Source: Gracilibacteraceae bacterium (GTDB taxonomy: Bacteria > Bacillota > Desulfitobacteriia > Desulfitobacteriales > Syntrophobotulaceae). Taken from it: a stretch of 60,525 nt of DNA. Both the position numbers and the translations under genes were made by a program. The stretch lies in the NCBI GenBank assembly GCA_031266805.1, contig JAISAH010000025.1:1-60525 (forward strand). The letters are read 5' to 3'. This document shows, one piece after another, positions 34,315-42,612 of this stretch (position 1 is its first letter; each line of letters opens with the position of its first letter). The notes below the pieces were generated by a model. That model saw only the letters and a program-made list of their open reading frames with translations. It did not search any database and was not told the DNA's origin.

Positions 34315-35312
34315 ATATCCTGTGGTTTATTCTCGTATGCGTTTTATTTATCGGCTTCTTTTTTCTGGAGGGATTTGATTACGGCGTAGGGATGCTGACG
34401 CCGTTCGCCGGCAAAACCGACGGAGAGCGGCGGGTCGTCATCAATTCGATCGGGCCGTTCTGGGACGGCAACGAGGTGTGGCTGATAACGGCGGGCGGCG
34501 CCGTATTCGCGGCGTTCCCTCATTGGTACGCCACTTTGTTCAGTGGTTTTTACCTCGCCCTCTTTGTGATTTTGCTCGCGCTGATTGCCCGCGGCGTTTC
34601 ATTCGAGTTTCGCAGCAAAGTAGCCAGCCCCGCCTGGCGCAAGCTCTGGGACTGGGTGATCTGCGTCAGCAGTTTTCTGCCGGCCCTCCTGTGGGGGGTG
34701 GCCGTGTCCAATTTTATCACCGGCGTTCCCATCGACGCGAATATGGAATATGCCGGGACCTTTTTCACTTTGCTGACGCCTTTCACTTTACTGGGCGGCG
34801 TAGTCACTTTTTTGCTGTTCCTTTACCACGGCGCCGCTTTTCTGTCGCTCAAAACCGGCGACGAGGCGATACTTGAGCGCGTGGGGCGGATCGGCCGGAT
34901 ATCCGGCGCCGTGCTCGTGCCGGTCACGGTAGCCTGGGTGGTGTTCGCTTTTCTGACCACCGGCCTGAAATCCAGTCCCGTCGCTCTGGCGGCTGTGGCT
35001 GTCGCGGCTGTGGCTCTCGTCCTCTCGGTGGTTTTGGCTTGGACAAAACACTGGGGAGTTTCCTTCATCGCTTCGGCGGTGACGATCGCTTTTGTCACGG
35101 TGACTGTGTTCGCGGCCATGTTTCCCAATGTGATGATCTCCTCTTTGAACCCGGAGTGGAGCCTGACGATCTACAACGCTTCCTCCAGCCCTTACACCCT
35201 GAAGATCATGACGATCGTGGCACTGTGTCTCGTGCCGATCGTGCTGATCTATCAGATCATGAATTTTGTTATATTCAAAAAGAGGGTCACGCAAGACAAA
35301 CTGGAATATTAA
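34305..35312 (+). CDS. cydB: Cytochrome bd oxidase subunit II
   Basis: Partner subunit of CydA with about eight membrane helices, 335 residues. Conserved N-terminal blocks are FFFLEGFDYGVGML and INSIGPFWDGNEVWLITAGGAVFAAFP, both diagnostic of CydB. Start is GTG at 34305 within the cydA end, with GGAGG upstream. The operon ends at a strong terminator. Confidence 0.96.
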   Translation: MDLNILWFILVCVLFIGFFFLEGFDYGVGMLTPFAGKTDGERRVVINSIGPFWDGNEVWLITAGGAVFAAFPHWYATLFSGFYLALFVILLALIARGVSFEFRSKVASPAWRKLWDWVICVSSFLPALLWGVAVSNFITGVPIDANMEYAGTFFTLLTPFTLLGGVVTFLLFLYHGAAFLSLKTGDEAILERVGRIGRISGAVLVPVTVAWVVFAFLTTGLKSSPVALAAVAVAAVALVLSVVLAWTKHWGVSFIASAVTIAFVTVTVFAAMFPNVMISSLNPEWSLTIYNASSSPYTLKIMTIVALCLVPIVLIYQIMNFVIFKKRVTQDKLEY

Positions 35313-35329
35313 CCGGGACCTGACGCCGG

Positions 35330-35364
35330 CGCCCGCTGCCCAAGAAGGCCGCGGGCGTTTTTTT
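35330..35364 (+). terminator. Intrinsic terminator after cydAB
   Basis: CGCCCGC (35330-35336) and GCGGGCG (35351-35357) form a 7-bp stem with a 14-nt loop, followed by seven T. It lies just before the hypF ribosome site, so hypF would need read-through or its own start. Confidence 0.8.
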
Positions 35365-35382
35365 AGAGTCCGAGGGAGGATC

Positions 35383-37785
35383 ATGAGGGAAAAGGCTTTG
35401 CGGATCGATGTCCGGGGCGTCGTGCAGGGCGTGGGTTTTCGCCCTTTTGTTTACCGGCTGGCCAAGGGCTGCGGTATTCGGGGCTGGGTGCGCAATACGG
35501 GGGCGGGGGTGCTGATCCACGCCGAAGGCGAAAACACGGCCGAGTTTTACCGGCGTCTGAGCAGCGAGCCGCTGCCGCTGGCCGACATTCAGCGCCTGAA
35601 CGCTTCGCCCGCGCCGGCGGAGGGCTGGGCGGATTTTCGCATTATCCCCAGCGCTCTGGCTGGGCGGCAGGATAGTCTGATCTCTCCCGACGCCGCCATT
35701 TGCGCTGACTGCCGCCGGGAACTGCGCGACGCCAGCGACAGGCGTTTTGAGTACCCATTTATCAATTGCGTGAATTGCGGGCCCCGCTACACCATCATCC
35801 GCGCCCGTCCCTATGACCGCGCCCGCACCACGATGGACCGTTTCTCCATGTGCCCGCTTTGCGCGCGGGAATACGCCAATCCGGCTGACCGGCGCTTTCA
35901 CGCTCAGCCGGCGGCTTGCCCGGTCTGCGGCCCGCGGGTTTGGCTGGAGGCGGCGGGACCCGGTGCGGATCCGGGCGGGGAGACGGACCAGTCTCCCCTC
36001 GGGCGGGCGGCGGCGATGTTGGGAGAGGGAGCGATTTTGGCCGTCAAAGGTTTGGGCGGTTTTCATTTGGTCTGCGACGCTTTGAACGGGGCGGCGGCGG
36101 AGAGACTGCGCCGGAATAAGGAGCGGGACGGCAAGCCGCTGGCGGTGATGGCGCGGGACCTGGCCGCCGCCCGCCGCGCGGCCCGGCTCACTCCGGCGGA
36201 GGCGGAACTCTTGGCCTCCCCGGCCGCGCCGATCGTCGTCGCCCGGCGGCGGGAGGAGTTTGCCCTGCCGGCCGCTCTGGCCCCGGGACTGGACACCCTC
36301 GGTCTCATGCTGCCGTATACGCCGCTGCACGAACTGTTGTTTATTCCGGGCGGCCCGGATTTTCTCGTCATGACGAGCGGCAACCTGAGCGGGCGCCCGC
36401 TGATTTACCGTGAGGCGGAAGCGCGGGCGGAGCTGGGCGGGGCGGCGGACGCTTTTCTGTTCCACGACCGGGAAATATACCACTTTTGTGACGACTCCGT
36501 CCTGCGTATAATAGACGGCGGCCCTTCTTTTTTCCGGCGCGCGCGGGGTTATGTGCCGACGCCCCTGCGACTGCCGCTGCCCTGCCCTCGGCCCGCCGCC
36601 GCTTTGGGGGCCGAGATGAAAAACGCTTTTTGCCTGGCGAGCGGCGAATCGGCTTTCGTGAGCCAGTATCTGGGTGATATGGGTGAATATGAAAATTTTC
36701 GCCGCCTGCGCCGGGAGTATGTTTCGTTTCAAGAGGTGACCGGCGTCAAACCGGAGGTCGTCCTCTGCGACGCTCACCCGGCCTACGCCGCCACGCGCTG
36801 GGCGCCGTCGCTCGGCCTGGAGACGCGCGCCGTCTGGCATCACGAGGCGCATCTGGCGGCGGTCCAAGGCGAATACGCCCTGCCGGGACCGGTGGGAGGG
36901 CTGGTTTGCGACGGTACGGGTTATGGCCGGGACGGGCATATCTGGGGGTTTGAGTTTTTTCGCGGCACGGCCGGCGCGTGGCGGCGGGGCGGCCATATGG
37001 AATACATGCCTGTGCCGGGGGAAAAAAGTCTCGCTTTTCCCCTGCGGATCGCCTGGGCCTGGACGCTGAAACTCATGCCGGAGGCGGCCGACCGGAATTT
37101 GCGGGAATGGCTGGCGGCCCGCCTGCCGGAAGGGGAAGCGGCGGCGCTGGCCGCGCAGTTAGCCGCCGGCGCGGGGGTTTATCAGACTTCTTCCTGCGGG
37201 CGTCTCTTTGACGCCGTGAGCGCGCTGGCCGGCGTTTGCGCGCGCGTGAATTACGAGGGGCAGGCGGCGGCGGAGCTGGAGAGCGTAGCCTGGCGCTGGC
37301 AGGAACGACCGGAAGCGCGGGAGGTGAAACAACGGCTTTGGCGCGAGGCGCGCGCGGCTTTGCGGCGGAGAGAGAACGGGGCGGACGTATTCGGCTTCTG
37401 GCCGGAGGCGGAAAACGGCGAGCTGGCCTATTTTGACTTTCGGGCCGCGGCGGAGGAAGAAGCGCTCGTCTTCGGCCTGAGCGGGTTTTGGCGGCGTCTG
37501 TGCCTTCTGGCGGCGGAGAGGCAGGAAGCCGGCCTTGTTGCCTATATTTTCCATTTATCACTGGCGGTCGGGGCCTGCGCGGCGGTAATGGCGCTGAATG
37601 AGGGAGACAGGGAATTTTTGGTTGCCGGCGGCGTTTTTCAAAATAAACTGCTCACGGAGACGCTGGCGGAACTGGCGGCGGCGAGCGGGCTGCGCCTTAG
37701 GTATCCTCGCCTTTTGCCCCCGGGAGACGGGGGGATCGCCTTCGGGCAGATTGTCACCTATTGCGCGGAGGAATTGCGCGACTGA
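35383..37785 (+). CDS. hypF: Carbamoyltransferase HypF
   Basis: Makes the cyanide ligand precursor for the [NiFe]-hydrogenase active site from carbamoyl phosphate. The 800-residue protein has an acylphosphatase domain (VRGVVQGVGFRPFVYRLA), four zinc-finger CxxC pairs (ICADCR, CVNCGPRY, CPLCARE, CPVCGPR), a YrdC-like domain (LAVKGLGGFHLVCDA, SGNLSGRPLI), and a C-terminal Kae1-like domain with WHHEAHLAAVQGEY and VAGGVFQNKLLTETL. Start at 35383 follows GAGGGAGG. No hypC, hypD or hypE is adjacent. Confidence 0.95.
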   Translation: MREKALRIDVRGVVQGVGFRPFVYRLAKGCGIRGWVRNTGAGVLIHAEGENTAEFYRRLSSEPLPLADIQRLNASPAPAEGWADFRIIPSALAGRQDSLISPDAAICADCRRELRDASDRRFEYPFINCVNCGPRYTIIRARPYDRARTTMDRFSMCPLCAREYANPADRRFHAQPAACPVCGPRVWLEAAGPGADPGGETDQSPLGRAAAMLGEGAILAVKGLGGFHLVCDALNGAAAERLRRNKERDGKPLAVMARDLAAARRAARLTPAEAELLASPAAPIVVARRREEFALPAALAPGLDTLGLMLPYTPLHELLFIPGGPDFLVMTSGNLSGRPLIYREAEARAELGGAADAFLFHDREIYHFCDDSVLRIIDGGPSFFRRARGYVPTPLRLPLPCPRPAAALGAEMKNAFCLASGESAFVSQYLGDMGEYENFRRLRREYVSFQEVTGVKPEVVLCDAHPAYAATRWAPSLGLETRAVWHHEAHLAAVQGEYALPGPVGGLVCDGTGYGRDGHIWGFEFFRGTAGAWRRGGHMEYMPVPGEKSLAFPLRIAWAWTLKLMPEAADRNLREWLAARLPEGEAAALAAQLAAGAGVYQTSSCGRLFDAVSALAGVCARVNYEGQAAAELESVAWRWQERPEAREVKQRLWREARAALRRRENGADVFGFWPEAENGELAYFDFRAAAEEEALVFGLSGFWRRLCLLAAERQEAGLVAYIFHLSLAVGACAAVMALNEGDREFLVAGGVFQNKLLTETLAELAAASGLRLRYPRLLPPGDGGIAFGQIVTYCAEELRD

Positions 37786-37825
37786 AATGACGGGAAAATT
37801 TTGAACAAAAGAAAATTTGCGAATT

Positions 37826-37868
37826 GTTTACATGTTAACAGACAAAGCTCGGCTTTGGCGGCTATAAT
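37826..37868 (+). promoter_or_regulatory. Promoter region of the CocE-like gene with an imperfect palindrome
   Basis: A perfect TATAAT is at 37863-37868, with no good -35 box at 17 bp. Instead the imperfect palindrome GTTTACATGTTAAC (12 of 14 positions symmetric) lies at 37826-37839, about where an activator would bind. The Crp/Fnr gene downstream (39768) is a candidate partner. Confidence 0.4.
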
Positions 37869-37894
37869 ACAGAAAAACGAAGGAGGCTGCCAAC

Positions 37895-39688
37895 ATGTCC
37901 GAGAAATCCAGCATGATTCAGGACGCGTCCGATGAAGCCATGCGTCAGGCGCACACAACTTTTGTGGAGAACAGTTTTGAAAAAGTAGTCGTTCCCAAGG
38001 ATTTTGCCGGGGAAAAGATTGACGTTGTTTACCGAAAACAGCTCATTTCTGCCGGATTTCGCACTGCTTACTACGCGCCGCTGGCGCCGGGGACTCACAT
38101 TGTCGATGGACTGATTTACGAACGAGACGTCGCGGCGCTGACGCGGGACGGCCGAAAGATCTATTGCGATATCTACCGGCCCCGGAATATGACTGATATC
38201 CCGATCATCATCGCCTGGACCTATTACGGCAAACGCATGCAGTACGGCGCTGCCGAAACACCCGGTCTGCATCAGGCGATGGGCGTCCCCAAAGAGGCTA
38301 TTTCCCCGCACACGACTTTCGAGGCGCCCGACCCCACATACTGGTGTTCTCAAGGCTACGCCGTCGCCTATGTGGATAATGCCGGAACCGGGTATTCCGA
38401 GGGCGTCAACAACGCTTGGACAGTGGCGAACGGTCAAGACGGGTATGATGTCATCGAATGGCTGGCTGCTCTGAAATGGTGCAACGGCAAAATCGGGATG
38501 TCGGGCGATTCGGCCTTGACCTCGGTGATGTGGTATATTGCCGCGGAAAACCCGCCTCATCTGGCGGCGATCGCCCCTTGGGAAGGGCAAAGCGATTTGT
38601 ACCGTTCTTGGATGGCGCCCGGCGGTATTCCTCATTTGCCTTTTGGCAATCTGATCTGGGGCGACTGGCGCGGCGTCAGCATGACTGAGGATCTGGTGGA
38701 GATGATTAAAACCTACCCGCTCATGAACGGGTACTGGGAAGATCATAACGCCAAAGTGGAACAGATCGCGACGCCGGCCTATATTTCGGTGGGGTTGGGT
38801 CATCCCTATCATTTGCGCGATACCATGCTGAGCTACATCAAGATGCAGAGCAAAAACAAGTGGCTCCGGATCCACCGGGATTTTGAGTGGCCGGATTTTT
38901 ATAAACCGGCTAACAGCGCCGACCTGACCCGCTTCTTTGATCGCTATTTGAAAGGGATCCACAACGCGTGGGAAATGACGCCCCAAGTGCGCGTGGAAGT
39001 CACTGACGCTTACGAGTATGATTATGTGACCAATCGACCGGAAGCCGACTGGCCGATCCCGCGTACGGTATATACGAAGTTCTTCTTAAACGCGGCGGAT
39101 GGCGCCCTAGTCAAGACTTTGCCCGCCAAGGAAGCGGCGATGAAATACGATCCCCATACGGAAGAAGCGCTCTTTGTCTGCACATTCACAGAAGATACCG
39201 AAATAACCGGGCATTCCGCGCTGCGGTTGTGGATCGAGATCGACAAAGGCAGTGAGGCTGATGTGTTTGTTCAGGTGCGCAAACTGGACGCCAGCGGCGC
39301 TTTTGTGCCGGTTTATGTCTTTGGCGAACCGGATCCGGGCTTTATCGGCAGACTGCGGGCTTCGCACCGGGAATTGGATTTGGCGAAATCGACGGCGTAT
39401 CTGCCGGTGCATCCCCATACCAGCGAACAACCGCTGAAACCGGGGGAAATTATCCCGCTGGATATTGAAATCTGGCCGAACAGCAGAATCTGGCACAAAG
39501 GCGAAAAACTCCAAATCAGCGTGACCGGTCGCTTGATCCGCGACAAAAATTGGTTTCTACCCACCGCTTATGAAACGAAAAACGAGGGCCATCACATCAT
39601 CCACACGGGAGGGCAATATGATTCCTTCTTCCTAGCGCCGGTCGTCCCGCCCAAATATACTTCCGGAGACTATATCTACAGAGGATAG
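37895..39688 (+). CDS. CocE/NonD-family X-Pro dipeptidyl-peptidase-like hydrolase
   Basis: A 597-residue serine hydrolase with an alpha/beta domain and a C-terminal jelly-roll (X-ProDP_C) domain. The nucleophile region is KIGMSGDSALTSVMWYIAAENPPHLAAIAPWEG, where relatives often have GNSWLA; the Ser in GDS is the likely nucleophile. DIYRP, DNAGTGYSEG and the C-terminal NSRIWHKGEKLQISVTG are family blocks. No signal peptide, so cytoplasmic. Substrate is unknown: peptides, esters and amides are hydrolysed by relatives. It has its own promoter and is followed by a strong hairpin and a Crp-type gene. Confidence 0.88.
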   Translation: MSEKSSMIQDASDEAMRQAHTTFVENSFEKVVVPKDFAGEKIDVVYRKQLISAGFRTAYYAPLAPGTHIVDGLIYERDVAALTRDGRKIYCDIYRPRNMTDIPIIIAWTYYGKRMQYGAAETPGLHQAMGVPKEAISPHTTFEAPDPTYWCSQGYAVAYVDNAGTGYSEGVNNAWTVANGQDGYDVIEWLAALKWCNGKIGMSGDSALTSVMWYIAAENPPHLAAIAPWEGQSDLYRSWMAPGGIPHLPFGNLIWGDWRGVSMTEDLVEMIKTYPLMNGYWEDHNAKVEQIATPAYISVGLGHPYHLRDTMLSYIKMQSKNKWLRIHRDFEWPDFYKPANSADLTRFFDRYLKGIHNAWEMTPQVRVEVTDAYEYDYVTNRPEADWPIPRTVYTKFFLNAADGALVKTLPAKEAAMKYDPHTEEALFVCTFTEDTEITGHSALRLWIEIDKGSEADVFVQVRKLDASGAFVPVYVFGEPDPGFIGRLRASHRELDLAKSTAYLPVHPHTSEQPLKPGEIIPLDIEIWPNSRIWHKGEKLQISVTGRLIRDKNWFLPTAYETKNEGHHIIHTGGQYDSFFLAPVVPPKYTSGDYIYRG

Positions 39689-39711
39689 AAAAATCACAGG
39701 GTCGCGGCGGC

Positions 39712-39742
39712 AATTGGCAGGGGAACACATCCCCTGCCAATT
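39712..39742 (+). terminator. Strong hairpin after the CocE-like gene
   Basis: Arms AATTGGCAGGGG and CCCCTGCCAATT are a perfect 12-bp stem with a 7-nt loop, 24 nt after the stop. Only two T follow, so it may be a poor terminator, an mRNA stabiliser, or an operator just before the Crp-type gene. Confidence 0.55.
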
Positions 39743-39767
39743 ATTGACAAACTAAGGAGGGAGAAAC

Positions 39768-40424
39768 GTGTACGGCGGCGCGAATGATTATTTTGATATC
39801 GACCTCTGGGAAAAAATCGTATCCAGCGGCAGGCAAAAGACGTGCGCAAAAGGGGAAAGGCTTTTAAGCAAAGGCAAAGCATGCCCGGGATTGATCTGTT
39901 TGAAAGATGGCAAGGTGAAAATTTTCAGCGAAACCGTGGACAGCAATGAAAAAATATTCGGCTTATTGGTAGCGCCGGCCATGTTTGGAGAAACCGAAGC
40001 CTTCGATCAGGGACCTTGTATGATCTCGGCGGCAGCGCTTACGAAAATAGAAATCGCTGAGGTCAATTTGACGGCGCTCCGAAGTCTGATGGCAGAAAAT
40101 CTCAGAATTGCCCATTTCCTCATCTATTCCATCGGGGCTAAACTTCGCTGGACGACGTATCAGGCGGCGGACATGACTTGTCTGCGGACAAGGAGCCGGT
40201 TGGCCAGTCTTTTATTGGGGCACGGGAAATATGCGGTTTTTACATACGACAATGATTTCGACGTCTTGAGTATGACCCATGAAGAAATAGCCAGTTTTAT
40301 CGGATGCACCCGCCCGAAAGTCACTGTGCTGTTAAAGGAGTTTGCGCGGGAAGGGCTCATTGAAACGAAGCGAAATCAAATAAAAATCTTGGACAGAGAG
40401 GCTTTAAAGGTTGTCGTTTATTAG
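39768..40424 (+). CDS. Crp/Fnr family transcriptional regulator
   Basis: A 218-residue regulator. The N-terminal cyclic-nucleotide-binding-like domain has KGERLLSKGKACPGLICLKDGKVKIF and FGETEAFDQG. The C-terminal winged helix (about 145-215) has LSMTHEEIASFIGCTRPKVTVLLKEFAREGLIE, the HTH_Crp signature. No Cys cluster for an Fe-S site as in FNR is evident; Cys residues are scattered. Start is GTG at 39768 behind AAGGAGGGAG. The signal is unknown. Confidence 0.9.
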   Translation: MYGGANDYFDIDLWEKIVSSGRQKTCAKGERLLSKGKACPGLICLKDGKVKIFSETVDSNEKIFGLLVAPAMFGETEAFDQGPCMISAAALTKIEIAEVNLTALRSLMAENLRIAHFLIYSIGAKLRWTTYQAADMTCLRTRSRLASLLLGHGKYAVFTYDNDFDVLSMTHEEIASFIGCTRPKVTVLLKEFAREGLIETKRNQIKILDREALKVVVY

Positions 40425-40428
40425 TTCT

Positions 40429-41103
40429 TTAATCTTTGTTTTCGCCCGCGTCCGTCAGCACCGCCGCCAAATGCGCCCTCGCTTTTTCGATATGCCGGAT
40501 CGCGCTCGCGGCGGCTTTTTCGCAATCCCGCCCGGTCAGCGCTTCATAGATCTCCTGATGCTCCGTCAGCGCGCTTTGCGCTCTGCGCAGATCCACCAAA
40601 GCGATGCTGCGCGCTTTACTCGTATAATGGTGAAAACTGCCAAGCATCAGGCAGATAGGGCGGCTGCGGCTGGCGGTGTAGATAAGCGTGTGAAAATCGC
40701 TGTCCAAATCCCGCAGCTGCCGGCAGTCGCCCCGCTGAAAATAGAATTCTTGCATGGCGATATTTTCCTGCAAAGCGGACAGTTCTTCTTCCGTCACGTT
40801 CTGCGCGGCCCACTGAGCGGCCAGAGCCTCGATTTGCATCCTGATGGCGTAAATATCGCGGATATCTTTTTCGGAAATACCCACGACGACTGCGCCTTTG
40901 TGGGTTTCCACGCGCACCAGCCCCTCGAATTCCAGCTGCCGCAGGGCTTCGCGCACCGGCGTTCTGCTCACGCCCAGTTCTTCGGAAAGCATGGCTTCCG
41001 TCAAATTTTTCCCCGGCGCGAACACGCCGTCCAGAATAGCGGTTTCAATAGCGCGAAATACTTGTGTCTGCAGCGAATTATGAGCTTGGGCGATTTTTTT
41101 CAT
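40429..41103 (-). CDS. GntR-family regulator with FCD domain
   Basis: A 224-residue FadR-type repressor. The N-terminal winged helix has ETAILDGVFAPGKNLTEAMLSEELGVSRTPVREALRQLEFEGLV, and the C-terminal FCD helical domain has the metal-site Asp and His residues in RDLDSDFHTLIY and HYTSKARSI, HQEIYEAL. It overlaps the upstream synthase gene by 4 nt (ATGA), so both are co-translated. A 14-bp palindrome at the operon promoter is a fitting operator. The ligand may be an organic acid such as citrate or an oxo-acid. Confidence 0.92.
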   Translation of the reverse strand: MKKIAQAHNSLQTQVFRAIETAILDGVFAPGKNLTEAMLSEELGVSRTPVREALRQLEFEGLVRVETHKGAVVVGISEKDIRDIYAIRMQIEALAAQWAAQNVTEEELSALQENIAMQEFYFQRGDCRQLRDLDSDFHTLIYTASRSRPICLMLGSFHHYTSKARSIALVDLRRAQSALTEHQEIYEALTGRDCEKAAASAIRHIEKARAHLAAVLTDAGENKD

Positions 41104-42500
41104 TTTTTCAGGCGCACATACTTTCCTGGGGCGAATTGCTCCACCATCGCCAGCATTTCATCATCGCTGATAACGACTTCGCGGCCGCCGGAGAATTCCG
41201 CGTCCACCAGTTCCTTCACCTTGACGACTACTTCATCTTTTTTGCTGACCCGCTCCTCCTTGGGCAGGCGGAAATAGCTGTTGATCCAGTAGGCGACGCC
41301 GGCCAAACCGGAAGTATTGCTGACGGCGGCGACGATGGGGCGATTGAGGATTTTGCCCGTATCAAAAATATTGTAAATTTCCTCGTCTTTCATCAGCCCG
41401 TCCGCGTGAATGCCCGCGCGGGTGACATTGAAATTCCGCCCGACAAAAGGCGTCATCGGCGGTACGCTGTGGCCTATTTCCAATTCGTAATATTCGGCGA
41501 TCTCCGTGATGACGCGCGGATCCATCCCGTCGAACGAGCCGCGTAACTGAGCGTATTCGATCACCATAGCTTCCAGCGGCACGTTGCCCGTGCGCTCGCC
41601 GATGCCGAGCAAAGAGCAGTTGACGGCGGAGGCGCCGTACAGCCAGGCGGTCGTCGCGTTGGCGACGCCTTTGTAAAAATCGTTGTGACCATGCCATTCC
41701 AACAGGAGGGACGGCACATTCGCGTAATGCCGCAGACCGTAAACGAGACCCGGTACGCTGCGCGGCGGCGCGACGCCAACAAAGGGCACGCCATAGCCCA
41801 TCGTGTCGCAGGCTCTGATTTTTATCGGAACGCCGGTCTGTTTGCCCAGTTCCATCAGGGCGCTGGCGAACGGCACCACAAATCCGTAGAAATCCGCCCG
41901 CGTCAGGTCCTCAAAATGGCAGCGGGGCCTGAGTCCGACGTCCAGAGCGTCATGGACGACGCGCATATAATGTTCCAGCGCCTCATGACGCGTCATATTC
42001 AGTTTTTTGAAAATATGGTAATCGGAACAGCTGACGAGAATGCCGGTCTCCTTGATGCCCAAATCGCGCACCAACTTGAAATCATTGATACTGGCCCGGA
42101 TCCATGTCGTCACTTCCGGATATTTATAGCCCCGTTCCAGGCATTTATACAGAGCTTCTTTGTCCCGGTCGCTGTAGACAAAAAACTCCGTCTGCCGGAT
42201 TATGCCCTTGGGCCCGCTCAACCGGTGCAAAAAATCAAACAAATCCACGATTTGCTGCACGGAATACGGAGCGCGCGACTGCTGCCCGTCCCGGAAAGTG
42301 GTGTCCGTCAGGAATATTTCTTTCGGCATATCCTGCGGCACGGTGCGGTAATTGAACGGCAGTTTCGGAACTTCGTGATATGGGTAAATGCTGCGGAACA
42401 GATTCGGTTCCGCTACTTCCTGAATCGTATAGCTGTACGGATCCTGCTCCAAAACATTCGATCGATGATTATACACAACTTTCATCTCGGGGATCTTCAT
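41100..42500 (-). CDS. Re-citrate synthase-like HMGL-family acyltransferase
   Basis: A 466-residue TIM-barrel enzyme of the isopropylmalate/homocitrate synthase family. The catalytic block is FLTDTTFRDGQQSRAPY, followed by VDLFDFLHRLSGPKGIIRQTEFFVYS, KYPEVTTWIRA, CHFEDLTRADFYGF, CDTMGYG and LLEWHGHNDFYKG, LGIGERTGNVPLE. These closely resemble what I recall of Clostridium kluyveri Re-citrate synthase rather than LeuA, and the LeuA regulatory domain is missing. It would join acetyl-CoA and oxaloacetate. Start ATG at 42500 has GAGGG 7 nt upstream; an ATG at 42506 is too close to it. Function as citrate, homocitrate or citramalate synthase is not settled by sequence. Confidence 0.85.
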   Translation of the reverse strand: MKIPEMKVVYNHRSNVLEQDPYSYTIQEVAEPNLFRSIYPYHEVPKLPFNYRTVPQDMPKEIFLTDTTFRDGQQSRAPYSVQQIVDLFDFLHRLSGPKGIIRQTEFFVYSDRDKEALYKCLERGYKYPEVTTWIRASINDFKLVRDLGIKETGILVSCSDYHIFKKLNMTRHEALEHYMRVVHDALDVGLRPRCHFEDLTRADFYGFVVPFASALMELGKQTGVPIKIRACDTMGYGVPFVGVAPPRSVPGLVYGLRHYANVPSLLLEWHGHNDFYKGVANATTAWLYGASAVNCSLLGIGERTGNVPLEAMVIEYAQLRGSFDGMDPRVITEIAEYYELEIGHSVPPMTPFVGRNFNVTRAGIHADGLMKDEEIYNIFDTGKILNRPIVAAVSNTSGLAGVAYWINSYFRLPKEERVSKKDEVVVKVKELVDAEFSGGREVVISDDEMLAMVEQFAPGKYVRLKK

Positions 42501-42523
42501 ATTCATACCCTCGCTTTCGCTTA

Positions 42524-42537
42524 AATTGTATACAATT
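42524..42537. promoter_or_regulatory. Candidate GntR operator
   Basis: AATTGTATACAATT is a perfect 14-bp palindrome of the TnGTnnACnA type used by FCD-GntR regulators. It overlaps the -10 box and the predicted start of the synthase-GntR operon, as expected for repression. Confidence 0.7.
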
Positions 42538-42563
42538 ATACATTGATGCAAGGATACTGTCAA
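42535..42563 (-). promoter_or_regulatory. Promoter of the synthase-GntR operon
   Basis: On the minus strand a consensus TTGACA (42558-42563), a 17-bp spacer and TATAAT (42535-42540). A fully consensus promoter would be very active unless repressed, which fits the overlapping palindrome. Confidence 0.85.
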
Positions 42564-42612
42564 GAATAAAAATATCCCAATTACAACAGCTTTTGCCTTG
42601 ATTTGCTCTCTT

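Noticed and set aside
40411-41277. Plus-strand open frame across the GntR gene
   Set aside because: Opposite the GntR regulator and synthase end, whose motifs are unambiguous; the product has no recognisable domain.
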